Source of the DNA: Gibbula magus
Taxonomy: Eukaryota; Mollusca; Gastropoda; Trochida; Trochidae
NCBI GenBank assembly: GCA_936450465.1
Contig: OW388297.1
Location: 57,404,989-57,468,988, forward strand
Length of the DNA stretch: 64,000 nt
Reading direction: 5' to 3'
In this document: in pieces, positions 1-12,400 of the stretch
Position numbering within the stretch: position 1 is the stretch's first letter
Layout of the letters: each line of letters begins with the position of its first letter
Made by a program: the position numbers and the translations under genes
Notes under the pieces: model-generated
The model's database searches: none
Seen by the model: only the letters and a program-made list of their open reading frames with translations
What the model was told of the DNA's origin: nothing

Positions 1-371
1 ACAGAGGAATACTCCCTTTAGATTGCCGATCCTCACCTCTGTTCTACATGGCCTGAATTCTAGAGTCCAGCAAAATTCCATAGCGGGGGAAATTGGACCC
101 TCATACTGTATCGCTGCTTTTTAACCAATGAAAAGTAATCTTTTAGTCGCCCGAGTGACTTCAAAGATCTAGGCATTTGACTCTGGGAGTCTTGCATTTG
201 TTCATTAGCATATGTCCTGCGAATATGTCTGAGTAAATAACACAAATGAACTATTTTTGGTATTTGTCTCTAATTCAATTCCAACCAATCAGGACACTCC
301 CTTTTTGCCCTCGATTTCAAGCGATGTAGAACAGAGGTTTTGATTGGAAATATGAAGGGAGTAATCTCTGT
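1..371. repeat. TIR-type MITE (family M1, copy 1)
   Basis: The first ~80 bases and bases ~300-371 are imperfect inverted copies. ACAGAGG-ATACTCCC and CCTCTGTTCTACAT at the left are mirrored by ATGTAGAACAGAGG and GGGAGTAATCTCTGT at the right. There is no coding potential between them. A second copy lies at 10471-11198. The element may begin before the window. It ends 26 bp from the donor side of lectin exon 5. Confidence 0.55.
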
Positions 372-396
372 GGGAAGAGAATGGGATGAACGTTAC

Positions 397-493
397 CTTG
401 CATCATTCCACGTCCGAGATGTGCCGAAGAACTTGTAACATTTCTTGTTGTAGTGAGCCCAACCGTTGTCTGCGTCGCACTGAATGGGCAGGT
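397..493 (-). CDS. Lectin exon 5: start of second C-type lectin domain
   Basis: Acceptor ...CACTATTGTAG precedes the exon and donor AAG|GTAACG follows. The reading is [20 protein letters not shown], then [13 protein letters not shown]. This matches the first beta strand and first helix of a C-type lectin domain (C-x4-GW, then KKCY, then WxxA). An alternative acceptor 12 bp further in (CCCATTCAG) is also possible, but only the upstream one gives the phase required by exon 4 without a frame change. Confidence 0.75.
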
Positions 494-3400
494 CTACAAT
501 AGTGATAAGGAGCTTGTATGTAATACTTACCGACCTCGACCTCGTGAATCATGAACGCCGAGGCCGTTAGGCCGATGTGGTCATGTTTCTGATGCGTGAG
601 TGTTCATCTACGGGTAATTTGAACCGAGGTCGAGGTCGGTAACTATTTTAAACACTGGCTCAACACTGCATCAAACAACATACAGAATGAAAACACGTTT
701 TACGTAAATTTCAGGGTTTGTATGTTGAACATATATGGGGGATATACAAGACTGTTGTCCTTGTCAGAAAAACGTTGTCTATATCACTCAGCTTACACTC
801 AGGCCTGAGCGAGTTGTGATGCACGCGCAACACGCTGAATGCAAGCAGAGTCAGCTAGCGGCGTGCTTGAGGTAGGGTAGTGAACCCATGATAAACTCGG
901 GAGAATACCTTTTTGTCGAGAACAGATGGACTGGAAGTGGTCGTTCGTACAGGATCCATAATCCATCAGGAACATGTTCATCTGCACACAGTTCTTTGTC
1001 TTGGAGGCCGCAGCTGTTTTGCTCCAAGTTCTGAAAGAAACGTTATCTTGTCTCTGAGCCCAGCGTGATTTAGAAGTATCTTCTACTTTCTGCTCTCGGC
1101 ACTGGATCTAAATAAACTTCCACAAACTTATCGAGCAGGCGCATCTGTCAGACCATGATATACCGACTAAAATGAGAATTGTGTCTTTGATTTAATTAGA
1201 TCGTGTCTGAACAACCTCTTGGTAGACAAAAAGGCACCATACCCCTATTGCTGAGACCTACCTGGCTCCCATAGGCCAAATTACTCCCAGTCAGGGAAAG
1301 ATAAGGCTTTCAGAAACACTATAATATTTCAATAGGAATGTATCGCTCAACGAATAACACGTCAAAATCATCGACCATTAAGGTAATAATTATACATTTA
1401 TCTCAATTCAAAATGATTTTATGCCAAAGATTGGAAACAACGTTCAGTGAAAGCTGATTGGGGTAAATCTAGATTTACTGAGATGGAGTTTCAAGTTATG
1501 TTTAGAAGATTGGATTCGCCCAGTTGTCTACCTACAGAAGGCTCATATCAGCTGCGCTCCCGTCTGCCCACTTCCAGGTCTTCCCGTCATCCTTCCGGTT
1601 CAGCCCTATCCACCAGTGTTGAAACCCATGATGGTTGGCCTGGTACAGCTTCTGCATGTTCGTCGTTATGTAGTGCTGCAAATAGATTACAAAAAAGTAC
1701 AGGCATAGGCATATTGATATCAGTGTTACTTTATTAACACTCGCTGAGTTTGAATGCAACTAATCAGGGTTCTCTTTCGTACGAGCATAGAATATTTCGG
1801 CTTGAAACAGAGGTTTCGTGTAAAAAGATTTTTGAACATAATCTTTTAACTAATGTCATATAGGAATGCAAAAAAACAGGGTTTCTTGACGTCAAGTTGT
1901 AAAGTTGCGAATAACACTCTTGACTTTATAGAGTTGATATTCCTGAACATGGGAATGTATGGACCTAAATGGTCGCGCGGAGCGCTTCATAGGCGGCACC
2001 GAAAGTACGAATCCTTCGGGGTAATAATTGTGTAGCGCCTTGAGCATGCATTGTGCATGGATATGTGCGCATTATAAATATAGTATGTTTTTGTTTAAAC
2101 ATCATTATTTATACTCACCGTTGATAGTTAACAATATGCCCAATTATCCTAATCTGTCTAATCCCGACAATCTTTACACAGATTAAAGACAGAGTTATCG
2201 CTCAAGTGAACTGCACTCACCACTCACCGCCAGGTGGCCTACCTTATATAGCCATTGCTTCTTCTGATGGACAGACACGAAGCCGAACGCGACCGAGGGG
2301 AGGCCGGGAGGGAACTTACGATTGTTAACTATCAACGGTGAGTATAAATAATGATGTTTAAACAAAAACATACTATTATTTAATATACTCTCCGTGATAG
2401 TTAACAATATGCCCGATTGCCACAGAGGTGGAGGGGAGCGAGAGGCCACTAAGGGGGATAGCTCTGTCTTAACAAGAGTCAAGTTGGTGAGCCAATACAG
2501 CGTAACCAGCCTGAACCCCGATGGGGTTCATCTGTCAACCGGAGGGTTAAGCTTGACCCAACTCGTAACCGGAGGGACTCTCACCCGCGTGGTCACCAAC
2601 TAAAGAAAAGACAACAAACGCATCACTAAAATCATCGAGACTATGTTTATTACATACTCTAGACTGGCCCAAGGAGCAGCCGAATTAACGAGGGGGGGGT
2701 AGGCCTCTTCGGTACGAGGCCGACGGAACTCGTTGCTGGGCGTACACCTGTGCGCCCAACCGATGAATCCCCTCCATGTCCTCGTTGGATACGTCTCGAA
2801 GATAGTGATTGGCGAACACCAGGCCCGACTTCCAGAAACAGCCGGCCATGATGTCTGCCACTGCCATGTTACTGTGAAGAGCCATCGTACCCGAGATGGC
2901 TCTGATCTCGTGTGGATTGGACTTCGCTGGCGGGTCGAGGCCCGCGGCCTTGTAGGCGTCCAACACTGCCGAGCGGAGATAGACGCTGAGTTGTCGCTTG
3001 TCTATCTCCCGAACACTAGTCTGGGAGTGCGGAAGAAAAAGTTTCCTTCTCCCTTGACGTAGTGTCTTGGTCTTTTCGGTGTAGATCCGCAGGGCTCTCA
3101 CCGGACAAAGGAGCCGATCCTCGTCCGTCGGATCTATGCTACCGGAAAGAGACGGTAACGAAAAGGTTCTACCCCTTTCGTCTGCGGCTTGGTTCTTGCA
3201 GATGAACTCAGGGGCTAACCCCAGTGTGGCCGACCCACCGTCTCTCACCTCAAAACGCAAGAGGTCCGCCTGGAGAGCGTGAAGCTCTGAAATCCTGGCT
3301 GCGGACCCCATCGCAACCAAAAAGGCTGTTTTGATGGTGAGACGGAGAAGAGTCGTCTCTGTCAATGGCTCATAGTGGTCCGACTTGAGATGGTTGAGCA

Positions 3401-6400
3401 CCACTGTCAGGTCCCACTCCGGAGGCCTGAGCTTCCTCCGCCCGTCCTCATTCCGGTAGGTCTTAATGAGTTCTTTAAGGACCGAGATGTCAACCTGGGG
3501 CTCACGCTTCCTAAGGACTGACATGACCGCCGCCAGGTTGGTGTTAATTGAGGAAGCTTTGAGCTTCCTCACCTCTCGTAGGTACACCAGGTACTCAGCT
3601 ACCTGCGGGACCGTTACCGCCTGGATAGCATACCCCTCCTTTGCGCAGAAGGCGGCGAAAGCACCCCACTGGGCGTCATAGAGATTCCTCGTGGAGGATC
3701 TCTGCGAAGATGCGACCACTTCGGCGACGGACTTGGAAAACCCCGCCCCTGTCAACCCCCTTTGGAGACAAACCAGGCGTGAAGGTGGAGCGCCTGGGGG
3801 TTCTCGTGAACCCGCCCGCTTGGTTTGCTCGTCAATAGGTCCCATCTCAGAGGGAGGGGGACAGGGTCTTGGCGGCACATCCTCCTCAGGGGAACGTACC
3901 AGGCCCTGGCTGGCCACAACGGAGCTATGAGTAGAAGTTGAAGTACTTGTGTCTCCTGTACCTTCGCCACCACGTGACTCAGGATGGCGTGAGGGGGATA
4001 GGCGTAGGCGACCATCCCCTCCCATCCTAACGCGAGCGCATCGAGAGCCCACGCGGCCGGGTCCGGTACGGGGGACACGTACGTCGGCAACTGGTGGTTG
4101 AGCCGAGTCGCAAAGAGGTCTATGTGAGGTTTGCCGAACCTCAAACACAGACTCTCGAACACCCTCGGGTGCAACATCCACTCCGTCGAAGGAGGTTTGT
4201 CCGGCCGAGACAAGGCGTCCGCCAGGACGTTCTTGGCTCCTGGGATGTGCACCGCCCTGAGAGAGAGTCCGAGACTGTCCACTAGGTGAAACAGCTCCGC
4301 CACCAGTTGAAGTAGAGAGTCTGCCTTGGTTGACCCCTGCTTGTTTATGGCCCAGGCCGCCGCTGAGCTGTCCGTGTGAACACACAGGACCTGCCCCCGC
4401 AGGTGACCTGACCAATGGCTGATCGCCAGCCTTATGGCGTCCAGTTCGAGGACGTTGATGTGGCGTCGTGATTGCGCTGGCGACCACACCCCCGCCGTTT
4501 GGTCTGAATCTAGGTGGGCTCCCCACCCCTGGGTGGAGGCATCCACGTATAGCTGAGACGTCGCTGGGGGCTGCCTGAGGGGCACTCCCCCCAGCACGTT
4601 GGACTCCTGCTGCCACCAGGAGAGGTGGTGTCTCAACTCGGTTGGAATCGGGAAGACATGACGGCAAGTCTTCTCCCTGACGTGCGCCTTTACGAAAATC
4701 TGCAGGGGCCTGAGCTGCAACCGACCCCTTCGAGTGAAGTGTTGGGTTGCGCTCAAGAACCCCAACAGCCTCTGCCACTTGCGGAGTGACAGCGGCTCCC
4801 GGAGTGCTAATTCCAGGAGATCTTTGTAGCGCCCCATCCGTTCTGTAGTGACGAAAGCTCTGTAGGTCACGGTATCCAGGCGAGCTCCCAGAAAGACCAG
4901 CGACGTCGTTGGCTCCAGGTCTGACTTGTCTAGGTTGACTAGCCATCCCAGCCGCCTGAACAGCGTTATCACAAAGTCTCGTTGCGCCTCCAGAACAGAT
5001 GGGGATCTGTTGTGAGTGAACCCGTCGTCCAGATACATCGCGAACTGCACGTCCACTCGATGAAGGTATTGGACGATGGGCTGGGTCACGCGAGTGAAAA
5101 GCCATGGAGCCGACGATATCCCGAACGGTAGAACGTTCCACTGAAAGTGGCGACCCGCCAGGACAAAACGGAGGTATCTGCGATCGCCATGGAAGATGGG
5201 AATGTGCAGATACGCGTCCTGCAGATCGAGGGATATCATCGAATCCAAGGGCTCCAGCAACCGCATCACTGATGGTACGGTCAAGAGACGAAAATATGGC
5301 GGCCGCTCTAGGAAGGAGAGGTTGAGGGCTCTCACCGGACAAAGGAGCCGATCCTCGTCCGTCGGATCTATGCTACCGGAAAGAGACGGTAACGAAAAGG
5401 TTCTACCCCTTTCGTCTGCGGCTTGGTTCTTGCAGATGAACTCAGGGGCTAACCCCAGTGTGGCCGACCCACCGTCTCTCACCTCAAAACGCAAGAGGTC
5501 CGCCTGGAGAGCGTGAAGCTCTGAAATCCTGGCTGCGGACCCCATCGCAACCAAAAAGGCTGTTTTGATGGTGAGACGGAGAAGAGTCGTCTCTGTCAAT
5601 GGCTCATAGTGGTCCGACTTGAGATGGTTGAGCACCACTGTCAGGTCCCACTCCGGAGGCCTGAGCTTCCTCCGCCCGTCCTCATTCCGGTAGGTCTTAA
5701 TGAGTTCTTTAAGGACCGAGATGTCAACCTGGGGCTCACGCTTCCTAAGGACTGACATGACCGCCGCCAGGTTGGTGTTAATTGAGGAAGCTTTGAGCTT
5801 CCTCACCTCTCGTAGGTACACCAGGTACTCAGCTACCTGCGGGACCGTTACCGCCTGGATAGCATACCCCTCCTTTGCGCAGAAGGCGGCGAAAGCACCC
5901 CACTGGGCGTCATAGAGATTCCTCGTGGAGGATCTCTGCGAAGATGCGACCACTTCGGCGACGGACTTGGAAAACCCCGCCCCTGTCAACCCCCTTTGGA
6001 GACAAACCAGGCGTGAAGGTGGAGCGCCTGGGGGTTCTCGTGAACCCGCCCGCTTGGTTTGCTCGTCAATAGGTCCCATCTCAGAGGGAGGGGGACAGGG
6101 TCTTGGCGGCACATCCTCCTCAGGGGAACGTACCAGGCCCTGGCTGGCCACAACGGAGCTATGAGTAGAAGTTGAAGTACTTGTGTCTCCTGTACCTTCG
6201 CCACCACGTGACTCAGGATGGCGTGAGGGGGATAGGCGTAGGCGACCATCCCCTCCCATCCTAACGCGAGCGCATCGAGAGCCCACGCGGCCGGGTCCGG
6301 TACGGGGGACACGTACGTCGGCAACTGGTGGTTGAGCCGAGTCGCAAAGAGGTCTATGTGAGGTTTGCCGAACCTCAAACACAGACTCTCGAACACCCTC

Positions 6401-9400
6401 GGGTGCAACATCCACTCCGTCGAAGGAGGTTTGTCCGGCCGAGACAAGGCGTCCGCCAGGACGTTCTTGGCTCCTGGGATGTGCACCGCCCTGAGAGAGA
6501 GTCCGAGACTGTCCACTAGGTGAAACAGCTCCGCCACCAGTTGAAGTAGAGAGTCTGCCTTGGTTGACCCCTGCTTGTTTATGGCCCAGGCCGCCGCTGA
6601 GCTGTCCGTGTGAACACACAGGACCTGCCCCCGCAGGTGACCTGACCAATGGCTGATCGCCAGCCTTATGGCGTCCAGTTCGAGGACGTTGATGTGGCGT
6701 CGTGATTGCGCTGGCGACCACACCCCCGCCGTTTGGTCTGAATCTAGGTGGGCTCCCCACCCCTGGGTGGAGGCATCCACGTATAGCTGAGACGTCGCTG
6801 GGGGCTGCCTGAGGGGCACTCCCCCCAGCACGTTGGACTCCTGCTGCCACCAGGAGAGGTGGTGTCTCAACTCGGTTGGAATCGGGAAGACATGACGGCA
6901 AGTCTTCTCCCTGACGTGCGCCTTTACGAAAATCTGCAGGGGCCTGAGCTGCAACCGACCCCTTCGAGTGAAGTGTTGGGTTGCGCTCAAGAACCCCAAC
7001 AGCCTCTGCCACTTGCGGAGTGACAGCGGCTCCCGGAGTGCTAATTCCAGGAGATCTTTGTAGCGCCCCATCCGTTCTGTAGTGACGAAAGCTCTGTAGG
7101 TCACGGTATCCAGGCGAGCTCCCAGAAAGACCAGCGACGTCGTTGGCTCCAGGTCTGACTTGTCTAGGTTGACTAGCCATCCCAGCCGCCTGAACAGCGT
7201 TATCACAAAGTCTCGTTGCGCCTCCAGAACAGATGGGGATCTGTTGTGAGTGAACCCGTCGTCCAGATACATCGCGAACTGCACGTCCACTCGATGAAGG
7301 TATTGGACGATGGGCTGGGTCACGCGAGTGAAAAGCCATGGAGCCGACGATATCCCGAACGGTAGAACGTTCCACTGAAAGTGGCGACCCGCCAGGACAA
7401 AACGGAGGTATCTGCGATCGCCATGGAAGATGGGAATGTGCAGATACGCGTCCTGCAGATCGAGGGATATCATCGAATCCAAGGGCTCCAGCAACCGCAT
7501 CACTGATGGTACGGTCAAGAGACGAAAATATGGCGGCCGCTCTAGGAAGGAGAGGTTGAACTCCTTCAAGTCGTGGATCAGCCGCCACTTTTTCGGGTCT
7601 CGCTTCGGTCGCACGAAGACCGGAGAATAGTATCCTGGAGTGAGGTTTTGGGGCAGGAGTTCCTCCACCGCCCGTTTGGAGATGAGTGTCTCCACCTGTT
7701 CCAGCGTCAGTGCGAGCCGATCTCGTTCTAGCGGCCTCTCTGTTGGAAAACAGGTTAGCGGGGGGCGGTGTGCCACGGGAAACGAAACCCCCGCTCCAAA
7801 ACCTTGCAGACGAAAGGATCGAGCCCCAATTGCGCCCAGTTGGCCACAAACCGAGAGAGCCGACCTCCCACTGGCCCGTCCCACGCCGGGACAACCTGTG
7901 GAGGCAGCTCGGGGGCCACCCACGAGTCACTGCTTCCTCGGGGTACCTCCATATGCGCGGCCCCTGCCACGCTGACTTCCCTTCTTGGGGGTGTGCTTGG
8001 GAGAGGGGCCGGCATTGAAGTCACGACTTCTGTCCTGCCGACCCCCAAACCGAAAGGAAACTCCGCCAGTCTTGGAGTTACCCACGGGAGTGTTCGCGCC
8101 TCCCTTCCTCTTCTTGGGCGTATGCGTCTGAGAAGAGGCTCTACCCCCGCCAGCGGCCAGTCTGTTGGTCAATTCCTGCTGCTGACACTCCTGCCGCTGC
8201 CGGAGGACCCCGGCAATCTGCCCATCAAAGAGTGACGAAGATGACGCGGGAGCGGCCCGCAAGCGGTTCCGGAGCTCCGCCGGAAGGTTTGTCCGGGCAA
8301 GGAAACCATCTCTCCTGAGATTTGTGACCCCCGCCGAAATGCGGGAGGCGCACAACATCATCTGAGCGATGTTCCCCGCCACGGCGCCGAAACCGCGGTA
8401 AAGAGCCTTCGCCCCTCCCTCCATCCCCGCCTCCTTCGCAAAAGATGCCATACCCTGACAGGCATGCGCCACGTGATTGGCCAACCCCAGGATGCTCCTA
8501 GCCTCTTTGTCAAGATGGCTCAAGTGAGCATCCGACACCTGGTGAGGTACGGAGGGGACGGCCACACGGCGAATATCGTCGTCCAGGGTAGGGGGACAGA
8601 GGGGGAAAGAAGACTGTGCTACTGGGAGGGAAGCGCGCTGCTTCTCACCCAGAACCAGGGGGGGCAGGAGACGGCCTGGCGCCGCCGCGGCGACATTGGC
8701 GTCGTAATCCCTGCCCGCCGCCTGAAGGAGTCTGTGTGGCGGCAGTGCCACGAGGCGTTGGGTAGGCGCCTCTTCCTCGGTGCAGAATGTCTCCATTCTG
8801 GCCAGCTTGGTCGAGGAGGGCTCATCCTCAACCTCAACTAACTCCACTTGACACCAGTCGGCGATAGCCGCCAGGCGTTCCTTGAGGTCAGGGGAATCCA
8901 CTTGAGGCGTCTCCACAATGGTCATCTCGGGAGAGGATCTCCCTGAAGTGGACATCCCACCCTCCTGGGAAGCCACCTCCGGGGGCGACTTGTCTGGATC
9001 TGAGGAGGTGCCGGCAGGTGAAACAACCACCACCCTCCTCCTCTTGGGCGTGGACGGCGGGGAGGTCGAGGGCGAAGTAACCCCTTCCTCAACCCTAGTC
9101 TGCGCCGGCAGTCGTTTGTCCAGCATGGAGGAAACCATGTCCTTGACTGAGGACAGAATATCCTCAGTCAATCTCCTTGTATCAAAGGGAGGAGGAGAAA
9201 GAGGCCTCAACCTCCTCTTCTTGGACTTGTGTTTCTTCTTCCTCCTAGGCGAAAGTCGCCGGTCTGGAAAGGACTCGGCGTCAGGGGAGGATCTCCTGAT
9301 GGGAGATCTCTCACCCCCACTACCCTGTGAAGAGACGTAAGTGTCCTTGGCGGCCGCCTCTCGACCCGATCCCGCCCCTGCCTCTGGCAAATCGAATTCC

Positions 9401-12400
9401 GCCGTGTCCTCCGAGATCACCAGGTCTGAAGCCGGCGACCTGGGATCGGACATGGCGGTGCCGGCGCTAGCGGTAGCGGTGGCGGCAGCGGACGGAGAGG
9501 GCCGCCTGGACGCCCTCAGCTTAGACTGACTCTCGCTCTTCTTAACGGAGTTGCGATACTCGCGATGCTCCGCCACAGAGAGGTCAGCACATTCCTCACA
9601 CCTGTCCGCGTCCGGACAAAGGTTGCGGCACAGGCGGCAAAGGGCGTGGGGGTCAAAACGCGCTGACTTCCTATAGCCACACGCCCCACAGAACGCCGAG
9701 TATGGCGAAGTCATACTCAGCAAGCAAAAGAGAGATACGCGCGAGCGGCCGGCGCTATCCCCGCGCAAGCGGCAAGCGCTAAACAAACGCAGGCGGCAGC
9801 GCAATCCAACCCAGGCGACAAGCGCTGTCCAACCCAGGCGACAACCTACCAAGAGGAGGCGGCAGGCGCTATCCACGCGCAAGCGGCAAGAGCTAACCAA
9901 GCGCAGGCGGCAAGCGCCAACCGCTACAGCAGAAAACAGAAGGGCAAGCGGTATGATCCCCGCGCCAAGCGCAAGGGATAGGCGGCACGCGCAAGCGGCC
10001 CCGAGATCACCGACCTGCACGGACTGCACGTGCAGAACGAGCACCCCGAAATCAACAACAGTTGACACGTCAACTGCAGTCAACAACCACTAAACCTGTC
10101 TAAAGGAGAGAGACTACTTCGCGAAAGGCAGTCTAAACACCCTCAGACAGAAAAAATACAACTGAGAAGGAGAACAAAGTCGAGACAATAATCTTATTAC
10201 TATCGAATTAGAGAGCTATCAAAACACAACATGCTTCGATGGCCGACAGAAAAGCAATGACTATATAAGGTAGGCCACCTGGCGGTGAGTGGTGAGTGCA
10301 GTTCACTTGAGCGATAACTCTGTCTTTAATCTGTGTAAAGATTGTCGGGATTAGACAGATTAGGATAATTGGGCATATTGTTAACTATCACGGAGAGTAT
10401 ATTAAATAATACTATTATTATTATTCAGACAATTTTATGTATATGTTCAATTGAATACACATTCCTCCCCCAGAGATTATTCCACTCATTTCTTCCATCC
10501 TAACCTCTGTTCCATATGGTCAAATTTCACCAGTCTCGCAAAATCTCCTGGCGATGAAAGTTTTCAACCATAGGACCGTCGTATTTTAATTCAATCAAAC
10601 ATCGTTTTACGCGTACGTCTGCGACGACTTCTGTGAGCCTGTGAGATATATAGAGGATACTAAACGATCTTCTATTTAATACCATTTTTATTAAACGCGT
10701 TAATGAGTTTGTACAATACGAGCGAAAGCGAGTTTGATACTAAATCATTCACGAGTTTAATAAAAATGGTATTGAATAGAAGGAAATTTAGTATTCTGTT
10801 TATTACTCGCTCACCAATAATCCAGCAAAATAGCCGACATGGCTCTAAAACTATGATTCCCGCAACCCTGATGCCACTGTGACGACGGTACTCCCATTGT
10901 GACGTCATAACCGCAAGCTATTGTGACGTCATACGTACGGCGGTATTACACTAGTTTAATATTGCCATATAAATATTACACTGCAGTATCTTACACGGGC
11001 GAGTAATAAATGTGCGTATCGCACAGATGAAGCAACTGTAGTCATTTCCACAGTTTCGAAATGATCAGATTGAAACAACGTCATGGTTTGCACAACTAAC
11101 TTTTGATGCAACCAATCAGTTTTCTCTATTCTATCTGAGAAAATGCTCTATACGTAACATAAATTTACGATGGAAGAACTGAGCGGAGTAACCTCTGTGG
11201 GTAAAATGTCAAATAAATAGACTTAACTATATTGCGCAACACTGACCCATTCGTCCTTGCTGGTGATGGAGGCAAGATCTCCCCCTGCCGCTGTACACTT
11301 CAGTCGGGCATCCTCCCACGTGTTGGTGGCCGGGTTCTGGGTGAAGAAGTAACATGTGTTGGAGTTGGGGCGGTCGAACCAGCCATACGGACACCGTCGT
11401 CCAAACGCTGAGACAGAAGGAAAAGCAAATTACTGAAATTGAAACAGTAATTCAGAATGTGAAAATAAAGATACTCACAAATCAAGGCTTTAATTCCCGA
11501 CACGTACGTATTCTTACTATTTCGACTTATCACACGCCACCCTCCATTGCAAATTGAACTATGAAGTTCAGATGCAGTGCGCTGCTATGCTAACACAGAA
11601 AAGTTGATGAAATGCAGTAAAGTTTAAATTAGTGGTTGAGACTGGCGCCGGTTGCGGGGAAAGTGGAGCATATGCGGGCGTAAGATGTGTTTACAGCTAC
11701 AAACAATTCGAGAAAACCTGGTCAGCTTGTGTTCCTATCTGAATGGTTGCATTTTATCCTTTAGCTAAATAGGTCTTACTACAAGATCATCTCCCTTGTA
11801 AAGAACACCTATGGTTGAAAGTCCTGCAAGAAGGAGCAACATATGATAAGTTCCAAGTCAACACCCGAGTGCGACAGGGATGTATTCTATGTCCATTCTT
11901 GTTCCTCCTGACCATCGACTGGATATAAAGAAGACAATTTAAGACAAAAAGAGAGGAATTTAGTGGACCTTCACAGAACCCCTTGAGGACCTGGGTTTTG
12001 CAGTAGACCTGGCAGCGCTCTCTTCCACACACCATCAGATGCAGGAGAAAACCAAAGATCTCTCTGCTACTTCAGAAATGCTGGCTCTCAACATCAACCA
12101 TAGCAAAACTAAGATCATGAAAATATACAACAAAAAACTATGCCCCTGTTACAGTAAACAGCAGAGACGTTGATGATGTTTCATCATTCACCTACTTGGG
12201 AAGTATTGTCAGCACAGGAGGTTCAGATGGAGACATCAAGACAAGAAGAGGAAAGGCTAGGACTGTTTTCTGCTAGCTGGGAAAGATATGGAGCTCAAGA
12301 GAAATCACAACCAGAAGCAAGATAAGGAACTTCAACTCAAATGTGAAGTCAGTGCTCCTTTACGGCTCTGAAACATGAAGGACAACAGCAACATCTACCA

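Larger units (their letters stand above)
2080..10411 (-). mobile_element. DIRS-type tyrosine-recombinase retrotransposon, with internal duplication
   Basis: Genes run on the minus strand: ORF1, RT-RNase H, tyrosine recombinase. Inverted terminal repeats lie at ~2125-2253 and ~10255-10388, with different outermost ~22-45 bp. An internal complementary region at ~2319-2412 is the complement of the left outer end joined to that of the right outer end. This split inverted-repeat plan is diagnostic of DIRS elements, which integrate through a circular intermediate using the recombinase and make no target-site duplication. ATA at both ends (2080-2082, 10409-10411) is the likely crossover triplet. Net of the 2,234-bp duplication the element is ~6.1 kb, normal for the group. 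Insertion is in lectin intron 2, in the same orientation as the lectin gene. Confidence 0.9.

Noticed and set aside
2394..2603. Short plus-strand open frame at the DIRS 3' end
   Set aside because: Overlaps the internal complementary region and presumed 3' untranslated part; no domain.
3752..7930. 1,392-codon frame as a single functional DIRS polyprotein
   Set aside because: It fuses an incomplete recombinase to a 5'-truncated RT through the duplication joint, and its N-terminal third reads the RT region out of frame.
7640..8235. Plus-strand open frames of 110-155 codons opposite DIRS ORF1 and RT
   Set aside because: Shadows of the GC-rich minus-strand coding sequence.
2080..10411. LTR retrotransposon or retrovirus-like provirus
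   Set aside because: Ends are inverted instead of direct repeats, there is no protease or DDE integrase, and a tyrosine recombinase is present.
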